DNA of 64,000 nt from Hymenobacter psoromatis (GCA_001596155.1 CP014769.1:1-64000), one strand, 5' to 3'. Counted from the first letter of the stretch, positions 54,557 to 63,664 are shown. Made by a program: numbers and translations. Notes: generated from the letters alone by a model not told the origin.

Positions 54557-55262
54557 ATGAGCATTTTCACTTCCCTGGTCCGGCAGGTAACGCAGCAGGC
54601 CACCGTGGTGCGGGCCGAGCAGCTTGCGGCCCACGCCTACCGCATCACCCTGACCGGCCCGGCGTTGCAAAACTGGACCTACACCCCCGGCCAAACGCTG
54701 AACGTCTTCTTCGGTTTGGCGGCGGCCGGGGGGGGCTGCCAGCCTGCGTAAGCGCACCTACTCCGTGTGGGGGTATCATGCTGACCAGCGAGCGTTAGAA
54801 CTGGCCGTCTGCACCTTCTCCGATGGGCCGGGCGCGCAGTGGGCGGCGCAGTGCCGGCCCGGCGACCCGGTGCATTTTCACGGGCCGGGTGGCAAATTTC
54901 TGCTCGACCCCGCGGCCCCCGCGCACGTGTTCCTAGGCGACGTTTCCTGCCTGGCGCACTTCTACGCGCTGCACCGGCAGCTGCCGCCCGACGTACCGGT
55001 CATCAGTGTCATCCATGCCCGCCACCGCGCCGATGTCTTTGCAGACCTGGACGGCCGCCTACCATTGCACGTGGAAGTGGCGGCTACCTTCTCGGCCGCG
55101 CAGTATGTGCGGGCGGCCGAAGCCCAGGGCCTTCGCCAACTATCCTCGGCCCAGTTATACTGGGGCGGTCCGGCCGCGACGTGCGTAGCCGGGCACCGGC
55201 TGCTTGAACGCGAGTGGCAGTGGCCCGCCGCTCGTCTCAAGACGAAGCCGTTCTGGAAGTAA
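54557..55262 (+). pseudogene. Siderophore-interacting/FAD-binding reductase with a frameshift in a G8 run
   Basis: Frame 1 from ATG 54557 (MSIFTSLVRQVTQQATVVRAEQLAAHAYRITLTGPALQN, FAD domain) stops at about 54751. The next frame, from the run GGGGGGGG (about 54728-54735), reads ASLRKRTYSVWGYHADQ (the flavin R-x-Y-S-x-W motif), CRPGDPVHFHGPGGKFLLD, then HVFLGDVSCLAHFYAL and ends at 55262. One G fewer restores a single protein of about 234 residues. It could be a phase-variable gene, a pseudogene or a sequencing error. Confidence 0.8.
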
Positions 55263-55370
55263 CCCGTGGCTGACCGAAGAAGGACTAGTCACCAACGACC
55301 TGCCGGCCCAGTGGTTGTCCCTACCTACCCCTACCCGTACCAAACTCGTACCTAAAGCCAATTGTCACGC

Positions 55371-56246
55371 ATGGAAAATTCCTCGCTGCCCGCGATTGAT
55401 AATCAGTATGGCTCCGCCGAGCTGCTGACGTTCTTTCAGGCGTATTTCGCGGCCAAAAGTGCCCGGCAGTTGCCGGAAACGATGCGCTTTTTTGCGCCCG
55501 CTATGCTCACCTACACCGATGCCACCCTGGGCCAGCAGCTAAACGGCTTCGCGGCGCAGCGTCAGTTTTTCAGCGAGTACATGGCCAAGTGGCCCGCCAC
55601 GGCCCGCAGCTACCCCACGCGGCTCTACGGCCACGGCCGCCGGGTGGTGGTGGAGTTCGTGGACTCGCCCGAACTGTTCGGCAGCGAAGTGCGCCCGCTC
55701 GGCATCGTGGACCTGGACGCCGCGGGCAAAATTGTGCGCTGGGTGGACTACTGGAACGGCCGGACGTTCCCCGGCGCGCTGTACCAGCAATTGCGCACCC
55801 CCCCGGCCCCGGCCCCTACCCCTGTTCAGCCGCTGGGCGGGCCGGGCACCGGGCCGGGGCTGCACGATGCGTTTCCGCGCGGCGACGTGGCGGCCATCAC
55901 GGCGGCGCTGGCCACCGACGCCGTGTGGGAAGACCAGGTGCTGAACCTGGCCGTGCGGGGCCGCGCCGAAATTAGCCGGCTACTGACGGCCATGCTGGCG
56001 CATCTGCCCTACGGCCAGGGGTCGCGCTGGACCACGGCGCTGCCGGCGGCCGGGCAGAGCGGCGGGGCCGAATGGGTAGCTGCGGCGGCGTGGCCTGCCG
56101 TGCAGGGCGTGCTGGCCATTGGCTGCAACCCGCAGGGCGAAATAGCGCGGTTGGCCGTGATGTACGACGGCCGGCTGTGCCCCGACTCTGCTTTACAAGC
56201 GCTGCTGGCCGCCGCTACCGCGCCGAACGAAACTCCACCCACCTAA
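55371..56246 (+). CDS. Two-domain NTF2-like (SnoaL) protein
   Basis: 291 residues from ATG 55371. Domain 1 (about 12-140): LLTFFQAYFAAKSARQLPETMRFFAPAMLTYTDATLGQ ... KIVRWVDYWNGRTFP. After a Pro-rich linker (TPPAPAPTPVQPLGG) a second, weaker copy follows: LHDAFPRGDVAAITAALATDAVWEDQVLNLAVRGRAEIS. Such domains often bind or isomerise aromatic or polyketide compounds. It follows the flavoprotein by 108 nt. Confidence 0.85.
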   Translation: MENSSLPAIDNQYGSAELLTFFQAYFAAKSARQLPETMRFFAPAMLTYTDATLGQQLNGFAAQRQFFSEYMAKWPATARSYPTRLYGHGRRVVVEFVDSPELFGSEVRPLGIVDLDAAGKIVRWVDYWNGRTFPGALYQQLRTPPAPAPTPVQPLGGPGTGPGLHDAFPRGDVAAITAALATDAVWEDQVLNLAVRGRAEISRLLTAMLAHLPYGQGSRWTTALPAAGQSGGAEWVAAAAWPAVQGVLAIGCNPQGEIARLAVMYDGRLCPDSALQALLAAATAPNETPPT

Positions 56247-56414
56247 CGCTGCCTCCTCCGTTGCCCCTCCCCAACAGCTGCCTTTTTAGGCGTTTGTGGG
56301 GTAAGGCAAGAAGGAATCCCCAAACGCTCGTCCATGCGGCGTGGTACCAAAAACCAGGCGGTAAAGCGCCCCATCATTTCAACAAATTTTCCACCCAATT
56401 AACCACCCAATAAC

Positions 56415-57293
56415 ATGATTTTAGTCACAGGCGCAACCGGTCAATACGGCACGAAAGCCATTGAGCATCTACTGAAGAAAGGCATTGAGCCGCAACGCAT
56501 TGCCGCCCTGGTGCGAGATGCTGCAAAGGGCCAGAAACTCCAAGACCAGGGCATCGAACTGCGCGTCGGCGATTACACAAACGTTGACGCGCTGGTGAAG
56601 GCCTTTCAAGGGGTAGATACGCTCTTGCTGGTTTCCAGCAACGATAGAGAGGCCGTAGAAAACCGCACCGCGCACCACGTGAACGTCATCAAAGCGGCCA
56701 AAGCGGCGCAGGTGAAGCACCTGGTGTACACGTCATTTGTCACAAAGCCGGGCTTTCAAGACTCGGCCATCGCTGATTTCCTAACTTCTCACGCGGAAAC
56801 CGAGCAGTTTCTCAAAGACAGTGGCCTGACCTACACCATCCTCCAGAATGGCATCTACCTGGAGATGATTCCCATCTTCGCGGGAGCCCAGGTAGCCGAG
56901 ACCGGCGTCATCCTGTTTCCCGCTCAGGCAGGAAAAGCCAGCTGGGTGCTGCGGGAGGAACTAGCCGAAGCCGCCGCCCACGTATTGACCACAGAAGGGC
57001 ATGAAAACCAGACGTATGTGCTGGCCAATACCGAGGCGACTTCTTTCCAGGACATTGCCCAGGACCTTTCCCGCAGCTTAGGCAAGGAAGTTCGCTATCA
57101 GTCGCCCCCGGTCGAAGAGTTTCAAGCTACAATGCAGCAAGCCGGCGTGCCGGAGGTTTACATCGGCATGTTCACGACGTGGGCCAGCGCGGTGGCGCAA
57201 GGGATGATGGATGTCCAGGATTCGACCCTGGCAGCGTTCCTGGGCCGAGAACCAACGACCACGGCGCAGTTCATCACGCAAGTTTATGCCTAA
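56415..57293 (+). CDS. NAD(P)H:quinone oxidoreductase of the NmrA/QOR2 type
   Basis: 292 residues. MILVTGATGQYGTKAIEHLLKKGI is the Rossmann start; DTLLLVSSNDREAVENRTAHHVNVIKAAKAAQVKHLVYTSFV and TYTILQNGIYLEM match the E. coli QorB/QOR2 pattern. Ends with MMDVQDSTLAAFLGREPTTTAQFITQVY, also typical. It reduces quinones with NADPH. A terminator follows at once, so this is the end of the plus-strand cluster. Confidence 0.92.
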   Translation: MILVTGATGQYGTKAIEHLLKKGIEPQRIAALVRDAAKGQKLQDQGIELRVGDYTNVDALVKAFQGVDTLLLVSSNDREAVENRTAHHVNVIKAAKAAQVKHLVYTSFVTKPGFQDSAIADFLTSHAETEQFLKDSGLTYTILQNGIYLEMIPIFAGAQVAETGVILFPAQAGKASWVLREELAEAAAHVLTTEGHENQTYVLANTEATSFQDIAQDLSRSLGKEVRYQSPPVEEFQATMQQAGVPEVYIGMFTTWASAVAQGMMDVQDSTLAAFLGREPTTTAQFITQVYA

Positions 57294-57294
57294 C

Positions 57295-57334
57295 AGAAAG
57301 GCCGTGCAGAACGCAGTTTTTGCACGGCCTTTCT
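57295..57334 (+). terminator. Rho-independent terminator after the QOR2-type gene
   Basis: AGAAAGGCCGTGCA (57295-57308) pairs with TGCACGGCCTTTCT (57321-57334), separated by a 12-nt loop containing a T-run. It starts 2 nt after the gene. Confidence 0.85.
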
Positions 57335-57658
57335 CGTAAAAATGGAAGCCACCCGGTCGAGGAAGCTCACGTCAAACACCTGTCTACTAACCGATACGAA
57401 CACATTAATCGGCTAGGCAGATACTTCTTCGTCAACCTTGCGCACCTTGACCCGCCGTACCGCCGCCTGCTTCACCATCTCAGCGGGCCGGTGACTTAGC
57501 ATGTAAGTCCGCCCTTTAGGAAAAAGAATTCTAGTAAAGACCGAGGACCTACCCCGCGACTACCTGAACCTGGGGCCGCAGTCGGCCGGCTACAACCTAA
57601 AGGCGGGCCTCTTTCAAGCAGCTAGGCCCTAAGCTACGCCGCGCCGAATCCACGTACC
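57335..57658. other. Non-coding stretch between two converging genes
   Basis: No supported gene or repeat. Confidence 0.35.
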
Positions 57659-58267
57659 TCACGGCTTGGGCGCGCCGATGGCAAAGGCATTGAGCAGGGC
57701 CGAGGTGACCAGATAATGCCCGATTAAGTGAACCAGCTCGACGACCCCGGTCGGCCCAAACGCCGCGACGGCCTGCTGGTAGAGGTCGTCCGGCACCTGC
57801 TGGCGGGTCACCAGCGCGTGGGTGAAGCGGTAGGCGGCGGCCTCCGGGGCCGCCAGGTCCGCCGGCTCCCTACCCTCCTTGATTGCCTCTATCGTCGCCG
57901 GGCTCAGGCCCGCGCTCAACCCCATTGCTGAGTGGGCATACAGCTCGTAGGCCGCGTGCCAGGCGGTGGCCACCGTCAGGCTGACGAGCTGCCGGAGCGG
58001 CGCGGAAAGCGAACTGTGCTGACTTTCCGCGTCTATCCAGTCGAGGAAGCCCCGTCCCAGCTGCGGGCTGTAGAGGAGGGCGTTGAAGGGCCCCAGAAGC
58101 CGGCCATCGGGCAGCTCCGCCTGAAAGTCAGCCTTTTTGGTGCCAATCTTGGTGTCCCGCAGGTACTGGTGCAGGGCCAGCTGCTCCGGCGTCAGGTCCG
58201 CGGGGCGCAGCAGCGGCAGGCGGCCGCCGAGTCCGGCATCCGGGTTGGCTTCAGGAAAGGAAGTCAT
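57659..58267 (-). CDS. Carboxymuconolactone-decarboxylase-like protein (AhpD fold)
   Basis: 202 residues. The CMD layout is FNALLYSPQLGRGFLDWIDAESQHSSLSAPLRQLVSLTVATAWHAAYELYAHSAMGLSAGLSPATIEAIKEG. The Cys pair of AhpD (CxxC) is absent, so a peroxidase role is unlikely; the helical fold is kept. Such proteins bind aromatic lactone-like substrates or protect against peroxides. It is 18 nt after the MBL-fold gene, so the two are co-transcribed. Confidence 0.85.
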   Translation of the reverse strand: MTSFPEANPDAGLGGRLPLLRPADLTPEQLALHQYLRDTKIGTKKADFQAELPDGRLLGPFNALLYSPQLGRGFLDWIDAESQHSSLSAPLRQLVSLTVATAWHAAYELYAHSAMGLSAGLSPATIEAIKEGREPADLAAPEAAAYRFTHALVTRQQVPDDLYQQAVAAFGPTGVVELVHLIGHYLVTSALLNAFAIGAPKP

Positions 58268-58285
58268 ATAGCAGTGAAGAACTGG

Positions 58286-59206
58286 TTAGGCCCCGATGAG
58301 GTAGCGCAGGGCCGGGGCGATGAACTCGGTGCGCTCCCAGGTGGGGCGCTCGTGGCGCACCACGGGTTCGAGCTGCTCCACGGTCTGGCTGCCCTTGGCC
58401 GCTGCCGCAACTTGGCGCAGGTCGCGGAGGTAAGCGCGTATCTCGCCGGCCAACTCCGGCCCGCCCAGGTTGCCGTGGCCGGGCACCAGCAGGCGCGAGC
58501 CCTGCGCCTGAATGTCGGCCAGCACCGTGTCCCAGGTCTGCAAGTCGAAGTCGGCCCCGTCGCTCATGGGCGGGTAAAACGGCACGATGGGAAACATGCG
58601 CTCTTCAATCAGGTCGCCCACGAAGGTGATGCCCTGGTCGGGAACGGTAATGGTCTGGTCGCCCGGACTGTGGGCGATGCCCCAGGTACGGAACTCGACC
58701 TGCCGGCCGCCCAAATCAAGCACGGCGTGGTCGCCCTTGTACACCTCGTCGGCCAGCGTGATTTGAATGTCGTCGAGCAGCGCGCCGCCGCCGGGTGGCA
58801 GTATATAGCGGAAGCCGGCCAACAGGTCGCTGCCCCGGCGCGCCAGGTAGTCGCGCTGGAGCTTATTGTAGTAGATGTTGGCCTGCCCTTTAAAGGCCTG
58901 CGCCCCGAAGGTGTGCTCGGGGTGGGCGTGGGTGACGGTGAGCACCAGCTGGCGCTGGCCGGCGATGGCCCGCGCGGCGGCGAGCACGCGGCGGCCCGAT
59001 TCGGACGTGAGGCCGCAGTCAATCACGAGCACGGTATGCTCGCCCTCCACGATGCCGATGTTGGGCACCAGGGGCACGCGCTTGTCCGGGATAAGCCAGA
59101 CGCCGTCGGCGATGCGGCACGGAAACCGGGCATCCACGATGGGCAGGGGCGGCTGGGCAACGAGTTCGGGGGCGGGGGTAGGGACGGCTTCCGGGGGCTG
59201 GCTCAT
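58286..59206 (-). CDS. Metallo-beta-lactamase-fold hydrolase
   Basis: 306 residues. The zinc motif is THAHPEHTFG (H-A-H-P-E-H; Glu replaces the usual Asp), followed by GIAHSPGDQTITV, FVGDLIEE (bridging Asp) and LLVPGHGN. The change Asp to Glu is unusual but the other ligands stand. It is divergent to the HxlR gene across two direct repeats and pairs with the CMD-like gene. Confidence 0.9.
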   Translation of the reverse strand: MSQPPEAVPTPAPELVAQPPLPIVDARFPCRIADGVWLIPDKRVPLVPNIGIVEGEHTVLVIDCGLTSESGRRVLAAARAIAGQRQLVLTVTHAHPEHTFGAQAFKGQANIYYNKLQRDYLARRGSDLLAGFRYILPPGGGALLDDIQITLADEVYKGDHAVLDLGGRQVEFRTWGIAHSPGDQTITVPDQGITFVGDLIEERMFPIVPFYPPMSDGADFDLQTWDTVLADIQAQGSRLLVPGHGNLGGPELAGEIRAYLRDLRQVAAAAKGSQTVEQLEPVVRHERPTWERTEFIAPALRYLIGA

Positions 59207-59257
59207 GAGGATTGAGTTAAGTAGGGTAGTCCGGCAAAGGTCCTTACTTTTACTTCC

Positions 59258-59293
59258 CGAAAGTAAGTAGTTACCCGAACGTAAGTAGCTACC
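59258..59293. promoter_or_regulatory. Candidate HxlR operator: two tandem 18-bp repeats
   Basis: CGAAAGTAAGTAGTTACC (59258-59275) is followed at once by CGAACGTAAGTAGCTACC (59276-59293); 16 of 18 positions match. Each contains a GTAA...TTAC or GTA...TAC inverted core. It lies in the divergent promoter of the HxlR and MBL-fold genes. Confidence 0.72.
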
Positions 59294-59307
59294 TAAACTA
59301 AAGCGCC

Positions 59308-59664
59308 ATGATTTTAACAGAGGGAAAAACGAAGCACGTGGCTTGTCTGGGCGAGATGCTCCCGATTCGGGACGCGCTGGAGGTGGTCGGCGGTAAATGG
59401 AAAGTCTTGATTTTGACCTCCATTATGCAGGGCAACCGGCGGTTCACCGAAATACAGCGGAGTATTCCCAAACTCAACCCCAAGGTGCTATCCAAGGAGT
59501 TGAAAGACCTGGAAGAACACAAGCTGGTCGAACGGGTGGTGCACGACGACTACCCGGTGCTGATTGAATACCGCGCCACCGACTATTCCCATTCGCTGAA
59601 ACAGGTAATGCTGGAGTTGCACAGCTGGGGCGTCAATCACCATAAAAAGCTATTCGCCAAGTGA
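59308..59664 (+). CDS. HxlR-family winged-helix regulator
   Basis: 118 residues. LPIRDALEVVGGKWKVLILTSIMQGNRRFTEIQRSIPKLNPKVLSKELKDLEEHKLVERVV is the HxlR winged helix. A Cys at residue 13 (HVACLGEM) is in the place used for redox sensing in QorR/HypR-type proteins. It is divergent to the MBL-fold gene and probably controls it. Confidence 0.93.
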   Translation: MILTEGKTKHVACLGEMLPIRDALEVVGGKWKVLILTSIMQGNRRFTEIQRSIPKLNPKVLSKELKDLEEHKLVERVVHDDYPVLIEYRATDYSHSLKQVMLELHSWGVNHHKKLFAK

Positions 59665-60007
59665 ATTGCGCGTCGCCGCAGTCAGGGCCGTGGTTGCTTG
59701 GCGGCGCAACTGCGCAGCGCGGCTAGTAACCGGGATTGATAAGGCAAGCTGCTCAAAAGCAACTGATTGGGAAATCTACTTGCCGTCGGCAACTCACCCG
59801 TAAAATTTGAGAGCATCAAAACGTGGGGGGCACTCCTGCTCCAGCTCAAGTGGTTACTGGTTATACTTTTATCTAGACCATGCTACAATTCTGATTGCCC
59901 CACGCTTTTTGATGCTCTCCTTTGTGGGGGCGGCGGACGAAGGCACCCATCACCCCGCGGGGGATAATCAGGGCTTCTTTCTGACTTTTCAGCCAGTAGC
60001 CAGTGCC

Positions 60008-60634
60008 CTAACCGACGCTGTTTTTCAGGGGCACCAGGGCGGCCACCGCGCGGCGGATGGGTGCCAGGTCCACGGCGGGGCTCGCGCCTAACTCTTCCGA
60101 CCACGTGGCGGCGGGCTCCGCCACGCCAAACAGGGCGCGCGTAAAACGCGGGTAGAGCAGCTGGCCCAGCAGGTCCTGCGCGAGCTGCTGGCTCGCGTCG
60201 GTTTGCATACCGAGCTGTTCGCGCAGGAACTGCGCCACGCGCGCCTGCACGGTCTCGAACAGGGCCTCGTGCAAGCGCCCGGCACCCTGCGGAAACCGCT
60301 CGGCCTCGGTGATGGCCAGCCGGCACAGGCGCAGGGGCTTGCTCGACAGAACCGTTTCGAGAAAGCGGGCGCAAAACAGCACCAGCGCCTGCTCGGGGTC
60401 GCGGGCATAGTCGGCGGGCCCTTGCAAGTGGTCCAGCTGCAAGTCCAGCACGAGGTCGAAGACGGCCAGGAATAGGTCCTCCTTTCGCACAAAGTGGGCG
60501 TAAAGCGTGCGTTTGGTCGTGTTGGCGTGCGCGGCAATGCGGTCCATCGACGCCCGCTCGAAGCCCACCTCCAGGAACACGGCCTTGGCGGCGTACAGCA
60601 TCTGGGTTCGGAGTTCGGCACCGCGTTTGGCCAT
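60008..60634 (-). CDS. TetR-family transcriptional regulator
   Basis: 208 residues from ATG 60634 (MAKRGAELRTQ). HTH MLYAAKAVFLEVGFERASMDRIAAHANTTKRTLYAHFVRKEDLFLAV. C-terminal domain includes FCARFLETVLSSKPLRLCRLAITEAERFP, typical of TetR_C_7-like proteins of the AefR/AcrR type. It is divergent to the TAXI-type gene; a strong palindrome lies between them (60854-60880). Confidence 0.92.
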   Translation of the reverse strand: MAKRGAELRTQMLYAAKAVFLEVGFERASMDRIAAHANTTKRTLYAHFVRKEDLFLAVFDLVLDLQLDHLQGPADYARDPEQALVLFCARFLETVLSSKPLRLCRLAITEAERFPQGAGRLHEALFETVQARVAQFLREQLGMQTDASQQLAQDLLGQLLYPRFTRALFGVAEPAATWSEELGASPAVDLAPIRRAVAALVPLKNSVG

Positions 60635-60853
60635 TTTGTTTACTGAATAAGGAATTGATGATTTGTCGGCAACTGGGCTTTTGGGTAACCACTCGCTTTG
60701 CGTAAAACCTAAACCGTCTGGTGCCTGGGTATCCGTCCGGTTTACTGGTGGGCAGTGCAAAAATCAGGCTTCCTGCGGTATTAGCGCCAAGTGCCCTTAA
60801 CCGACTTGTTTCCGCGGAAACGCGAAGATAATTTATTTTGCCCTGCAACCAGT

Positions 60854-60880
60854 AAATATACTACACCGTATAGTATATTT
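60854..60880. promoter_or_regulatory. Candidate TetR operator: 10-bp perfect inverted repeat
   Basis: AAATATACTA (60854-60863) faces TAGTATATTT (60871-60880) across CACCGTA. It lies 220 nt before the TetR gene start (minus strand) and 200 nt before the TAXI-type gene (plus strand). Confidence 0.65.
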
Positions 60881-61079
60881 GCGAAGCAATTATTCTTGCT
60901 CTCGCCCTCTTTCCCAAGGGACTTTGCCAGGGGAAAAAGGGCAGAAATCAAGGCAAGAATCGCTAAAATCAACCAGTAGCGCGGGGCCCAGGCACCGGAC
61001 CTTCAGGAGTTGCTAATGCCCCCGCAAAGGTAATGGCCCCCGTGCTCTTCAGTTTTTCACCCTTTAGTAGCAAAACGAG

Positions 61080-62117
61080 ATGTTTGAGAAAATACTAGAC
61101 GGGCTCCTCCAGAATTCTCCCACGGCCACGCGGCTGCTGGGCGCGTTGGGTACCCAGCCCCCCGTCGACCCGTCGGGCATTCGCGCCAAGCTGATGCTCC
61201 AGGCGGCTTCTTTTATGATGACCGAGCCGGACTGGCAGTTTCGGGAAACGCGCATCGAGCTGCGCAGCCAGGCCGGGGAGCCGGGCGTATTCCGGCTTTT
61301 TGGCGCTAATCATCCCGACTCCATTGTGGAAGTATTTGAGCGCAAGCTCGATATATCCATTATGAACCCAGGGGCCATTCTGCGCATGGCGCACCTCGGC
61401 GTGGGCTTGTTCGCGCAGCCGATGCAGGTGGCCACGATTGCCGTGCTGCCCCACTACGACCAGTTGGGCTTTGCCATCAGTAAAGCCTCCGGCCTTCAGT
61501 CGCTCGACGATATCCGGGAGCAGCGCTACCCGCTGCGCCTTTCTACGCGCGGCTCGATGGACTACAGCACCACCCGGCTCGTGGAGCTGGTGTTGAAAGC
61601 GCACGGCTTCAGCTACGCCGATATTATTTCCTGGGGCGGCAGCGTGTCCTACGACCAGCCCATGCCCGACGATGCGTCCCGCATCGGCAAGGCCAGCGAG
61701 GGCGGCCTGAATGCCATTTTTGACGAAGGCGTCATCCTGTGGGCGAATAAAGTGGAAGACGCCGGGATGCACTTCCTGCCCCTGGCCGAGCACCGGCTGG
61801 CCGAGCTGGAACAGCTGGGTTTTCGGCGCGGCACCATCGAAAAAGAACGCTACCCTGCCCTGCCCGCCGACGTGCGGACCGTGGACTTCAGCGGCTGGCC
61901 CGTCTACTGCCGCCTTGACACGCCGGACTTGCTGGTGCGCAAGTTCTGCCAGAGCCTGGAGGCGGGCAAGGCGGACACGGTCTGGCACATCGGCGGCCGC
62001 CAGCAGGCCGACCTACCCCTGGCGCGCATGGTGGTCGAATCGCCCGAAACGCCGCTGGACGTGCCGTTGCACGCCGCCGCCCGGCAGTACTGGACGGAAC
62101 AAGGCTACCTCCAGTAA
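61080..62117 (+). CDS. TAXI-type solute-binding-like protein without signal peptide
   Basis: 345 residues. The layout of a TRAP-transporter TAXI substrate-binding protein is visible: ERKLDISIMNPGAILRMAHLG, VATIAVLPHYDQLGFAISKASGLQSLDDI, LRLSTRGSMDYSTTRLVELVLKAHGFSY, GGLNAIFDEGVILWANKVEDAGM. Unlike secreted TAXI proteins it has no signal peptide and no neighbouring DctQ/DctM permease. It may therefore be a cytosolic ligand-binding or enzyme relative. Divergent TetR suggests ligand-controlled expression. Confidence 0.82.
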   Translation: MFEKILDGLLQNSPTATRLLGALGTQPPVDPSGIRAKLMLQAASFMMTEPDWQFRETRIELRSQAGEPGVFRLFGANHPDSIVEVFERKLDISIMNPGAILRMAHLGVGLFAQPMQVATIAVLPHYDQLGFAISKASGLQSLDDIREQRYPLRLSTRGSMDYSTTRLVELVLKAHGFSYADIISWGGSVSYDQPMPDDASRIGKASEGGLNAIFDEGVILWANKVEDAGMHFLPLAEHRLAELEQLGFRRGTIEKERYPALPADVRTVDFSGWPVYCRLDTPDLLVRKFCQSLEAGKADTVWHIGGRQQADLPLARMVVESPETPLDVPLHAAARQYWTEQGYLQ

Positions 62118-62260
62118 GGCCGCCTCCCCCACGCCGGCCAGACGCTCCCCTCGGCCGGGCGCCGCTAGGAACACGGCGCGTAGCCTCGGCGGCCGCTCAT
62201 CGGCAACTGGCTGTATAAGAGCTAAAACCAAAACATCAACTCATTCAACACCCTCCAATC

Positions 62261-63151
62261 ATGAAAATTGTCATCACCGGTTCGTTAGGAAACATCGGCC
62301 AGCCCCTCACGCAGGACTTGGTGCAAAAAGGCCACTCGGTCACCGTTATCAGCAGCAAGGCGGACAAGCAGTCCGCCATTGAGGCGCTGGGTGCCACGGC
62401 CGCCATCGGCTCGCTGGAGGACGCGGCTTTTCTGGCTTCGACCCTGGCCGGGGCCGAGGCCGTCTTCGCGATGGTGCCGCCCAACTTTGGCGCGCCTAAT
62501 CAGGTCGCCTACTACCGTGGCATTGGCCAGAACTACGTGCAGGCCATTGAGCAGGCGGGCGTAAAGCGGGTCGTGCATTTGAGCAGCTACGGCGCGCACC
62601 TGGACAAGGGCACCGGCTTCATTCTCGGTTCGCACAACGTGGAAGGCCAGTTGAATGAAATTGCCGGCGTGGCCCTCACGCACCTGCGGCCGGGCTATTT
62701 CTACACCAACCTCTACGGCTTTGTCGGCATGATAAAAGGGTCGGGCATGATTGGCAGCAACTACGGGGGCGATGATAAGCTGGTGATGGTGCACCCGCGC
62801 GACATCGCCGCCGCCGCCGCCGAAGAGCTGACCACCCCGGCTACCCCCAGCCAGCACGTGCGCTACGTGGCCAGCGACGAGCTGACGGCCACCGAAGCCG
62901 CGCACATTCTGGGGGCCGCCATTGGCCAGCCGGAGCTGAAGTGGGTCACCTTCACCGACGAGCAAACCCAACGCGCGATGGAGCAGCGCGGAATGCCCGC
63001 CCACGTCGTCGCCAACTTCGTGGAGATGGGTGCCAGCACCCACAGCGGAGCCCTGCGCGAGGATTATGAGCAGCACAAGCCCGCGGTGATGGGCCAGACC
63101 AAGCTGGCCGACTTTGCCCCGGAATTTGCGGCGGCCTACCAGAAAGCCTGA
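62261..63151 (+). CDS. NmrA-family NAD(P)-binding protein
   Basis: 296 residues. MKIVITGSLGNIGQPLTQDLVQKGHSVTVISSKADKQSAIEALGATAAIGSLEDAAF, RVVHLSSYGAHLDKGTG, HLRPGYFYTNLYGF and FAPEFAAAYQKA resemble the protein at 50516 throughout, so they are paralogues. The glycine-rich motif is TGSLGNIG. The likely role is NADPH-dependent reduction of quinones or sensing of NADP(H). It follows the TAXI-type gene after 143 nt and may share its control. Confidence 0.92.
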   Translation: MKIVITGSLGNIGQPLTQDLVQKGHSVTVISSKADKQSAIEALGATAAIGSLEDAAFLASTLAGAEAVFAMVPPNFGAPNQVAYYRGIGQNYVQAIEQAGVKRVVHLSSYGAHLDKGTGFILGSHNVEGQLNEIAGVALTHLRPGYFYTNLYGFVGMIKGSGMIGSNYGGDDKLVMVHPRDIAAAAAEELTTPATPSQHVRYVASDELTATEAAHILGAAIGQPELKWVTFTDEQTQRAMEQRGMPAHVVANFVEMGASTHSGALREDYEQHKPAVMGQTKLADFAPEFAAAYQKA

Positions 63152-63223
63152 ATGGCTAACGCGGCTTAAAGACCAGCCGCGGCCATCGTTGTACATATCA
63201 CCCCGTTTCTCCCTAAAAATCTG

Positions 63224-63664
63224 ATGAAACTTTCTGAAAAAGGCCCGCTGGCACCCGTGCCCACGCTGGCCACCGTGCTCGAACCGGTGTCGCAAGCCAT
63301 TCAGGGCTGGCCCGGCATCATCGCCGCCGCCCACTGGGACCTGTACCGGGTGGGCGAAGTGGTGGACGGGGCCGATTTTTACCTGGGTGAGGAAGAGTTG
63401 GGCCACCTGCACCTCAGCGGCGACGTGCACCTGGCCACCAGCCCCGCGCTGGGGCAGGCCCTGGTGGCCGGCGGCTGGGCCCGGCCCATGTGCTTTGGCG
63501 GCGTGCAGTACCGGGGCTGGACGGAGTTCCGGGTGCGCACGACCGCCGACGCGGCCCACGCCACCTGGCTGTTCGAGCTAAATTACCAGTGCCTGCGCGG
63601 CCGGCCCGAGGCCGAGCTAGTGGCGGAAATCGCCGGCCGCCAACCCGTGGCACGGCGGGGCTAG
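63224..63664 (+). CDS. DUF5519 (luciferase-like domain) protein
   Basis: 146 residues. ELGHLHLSGDVHLATSPALGQALVAGGWARPMCFGGVQYRGWTEFRVRTTADAAHATWLFELNYQ matches the DUF5519 pattern (GHxH..DxH, then a GG-W strand pair). Function unknown. It follows the NmrA-type gene by 72 nt and is probably its operon partner. Confidence 0.8.
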   Translation: MKLSEKGPLAPVPTLATVLEPVSQAIQGWPGIIAAAHWDLYRVGEVVDGADFYLGEEELGHLHLSGDVHLATSPALGQALVAGGWARPMCFGGVQYRGWTEFRVRTTADAAHATWLFELNYQCLRGRPEAELVAEIAGRQPVARRG

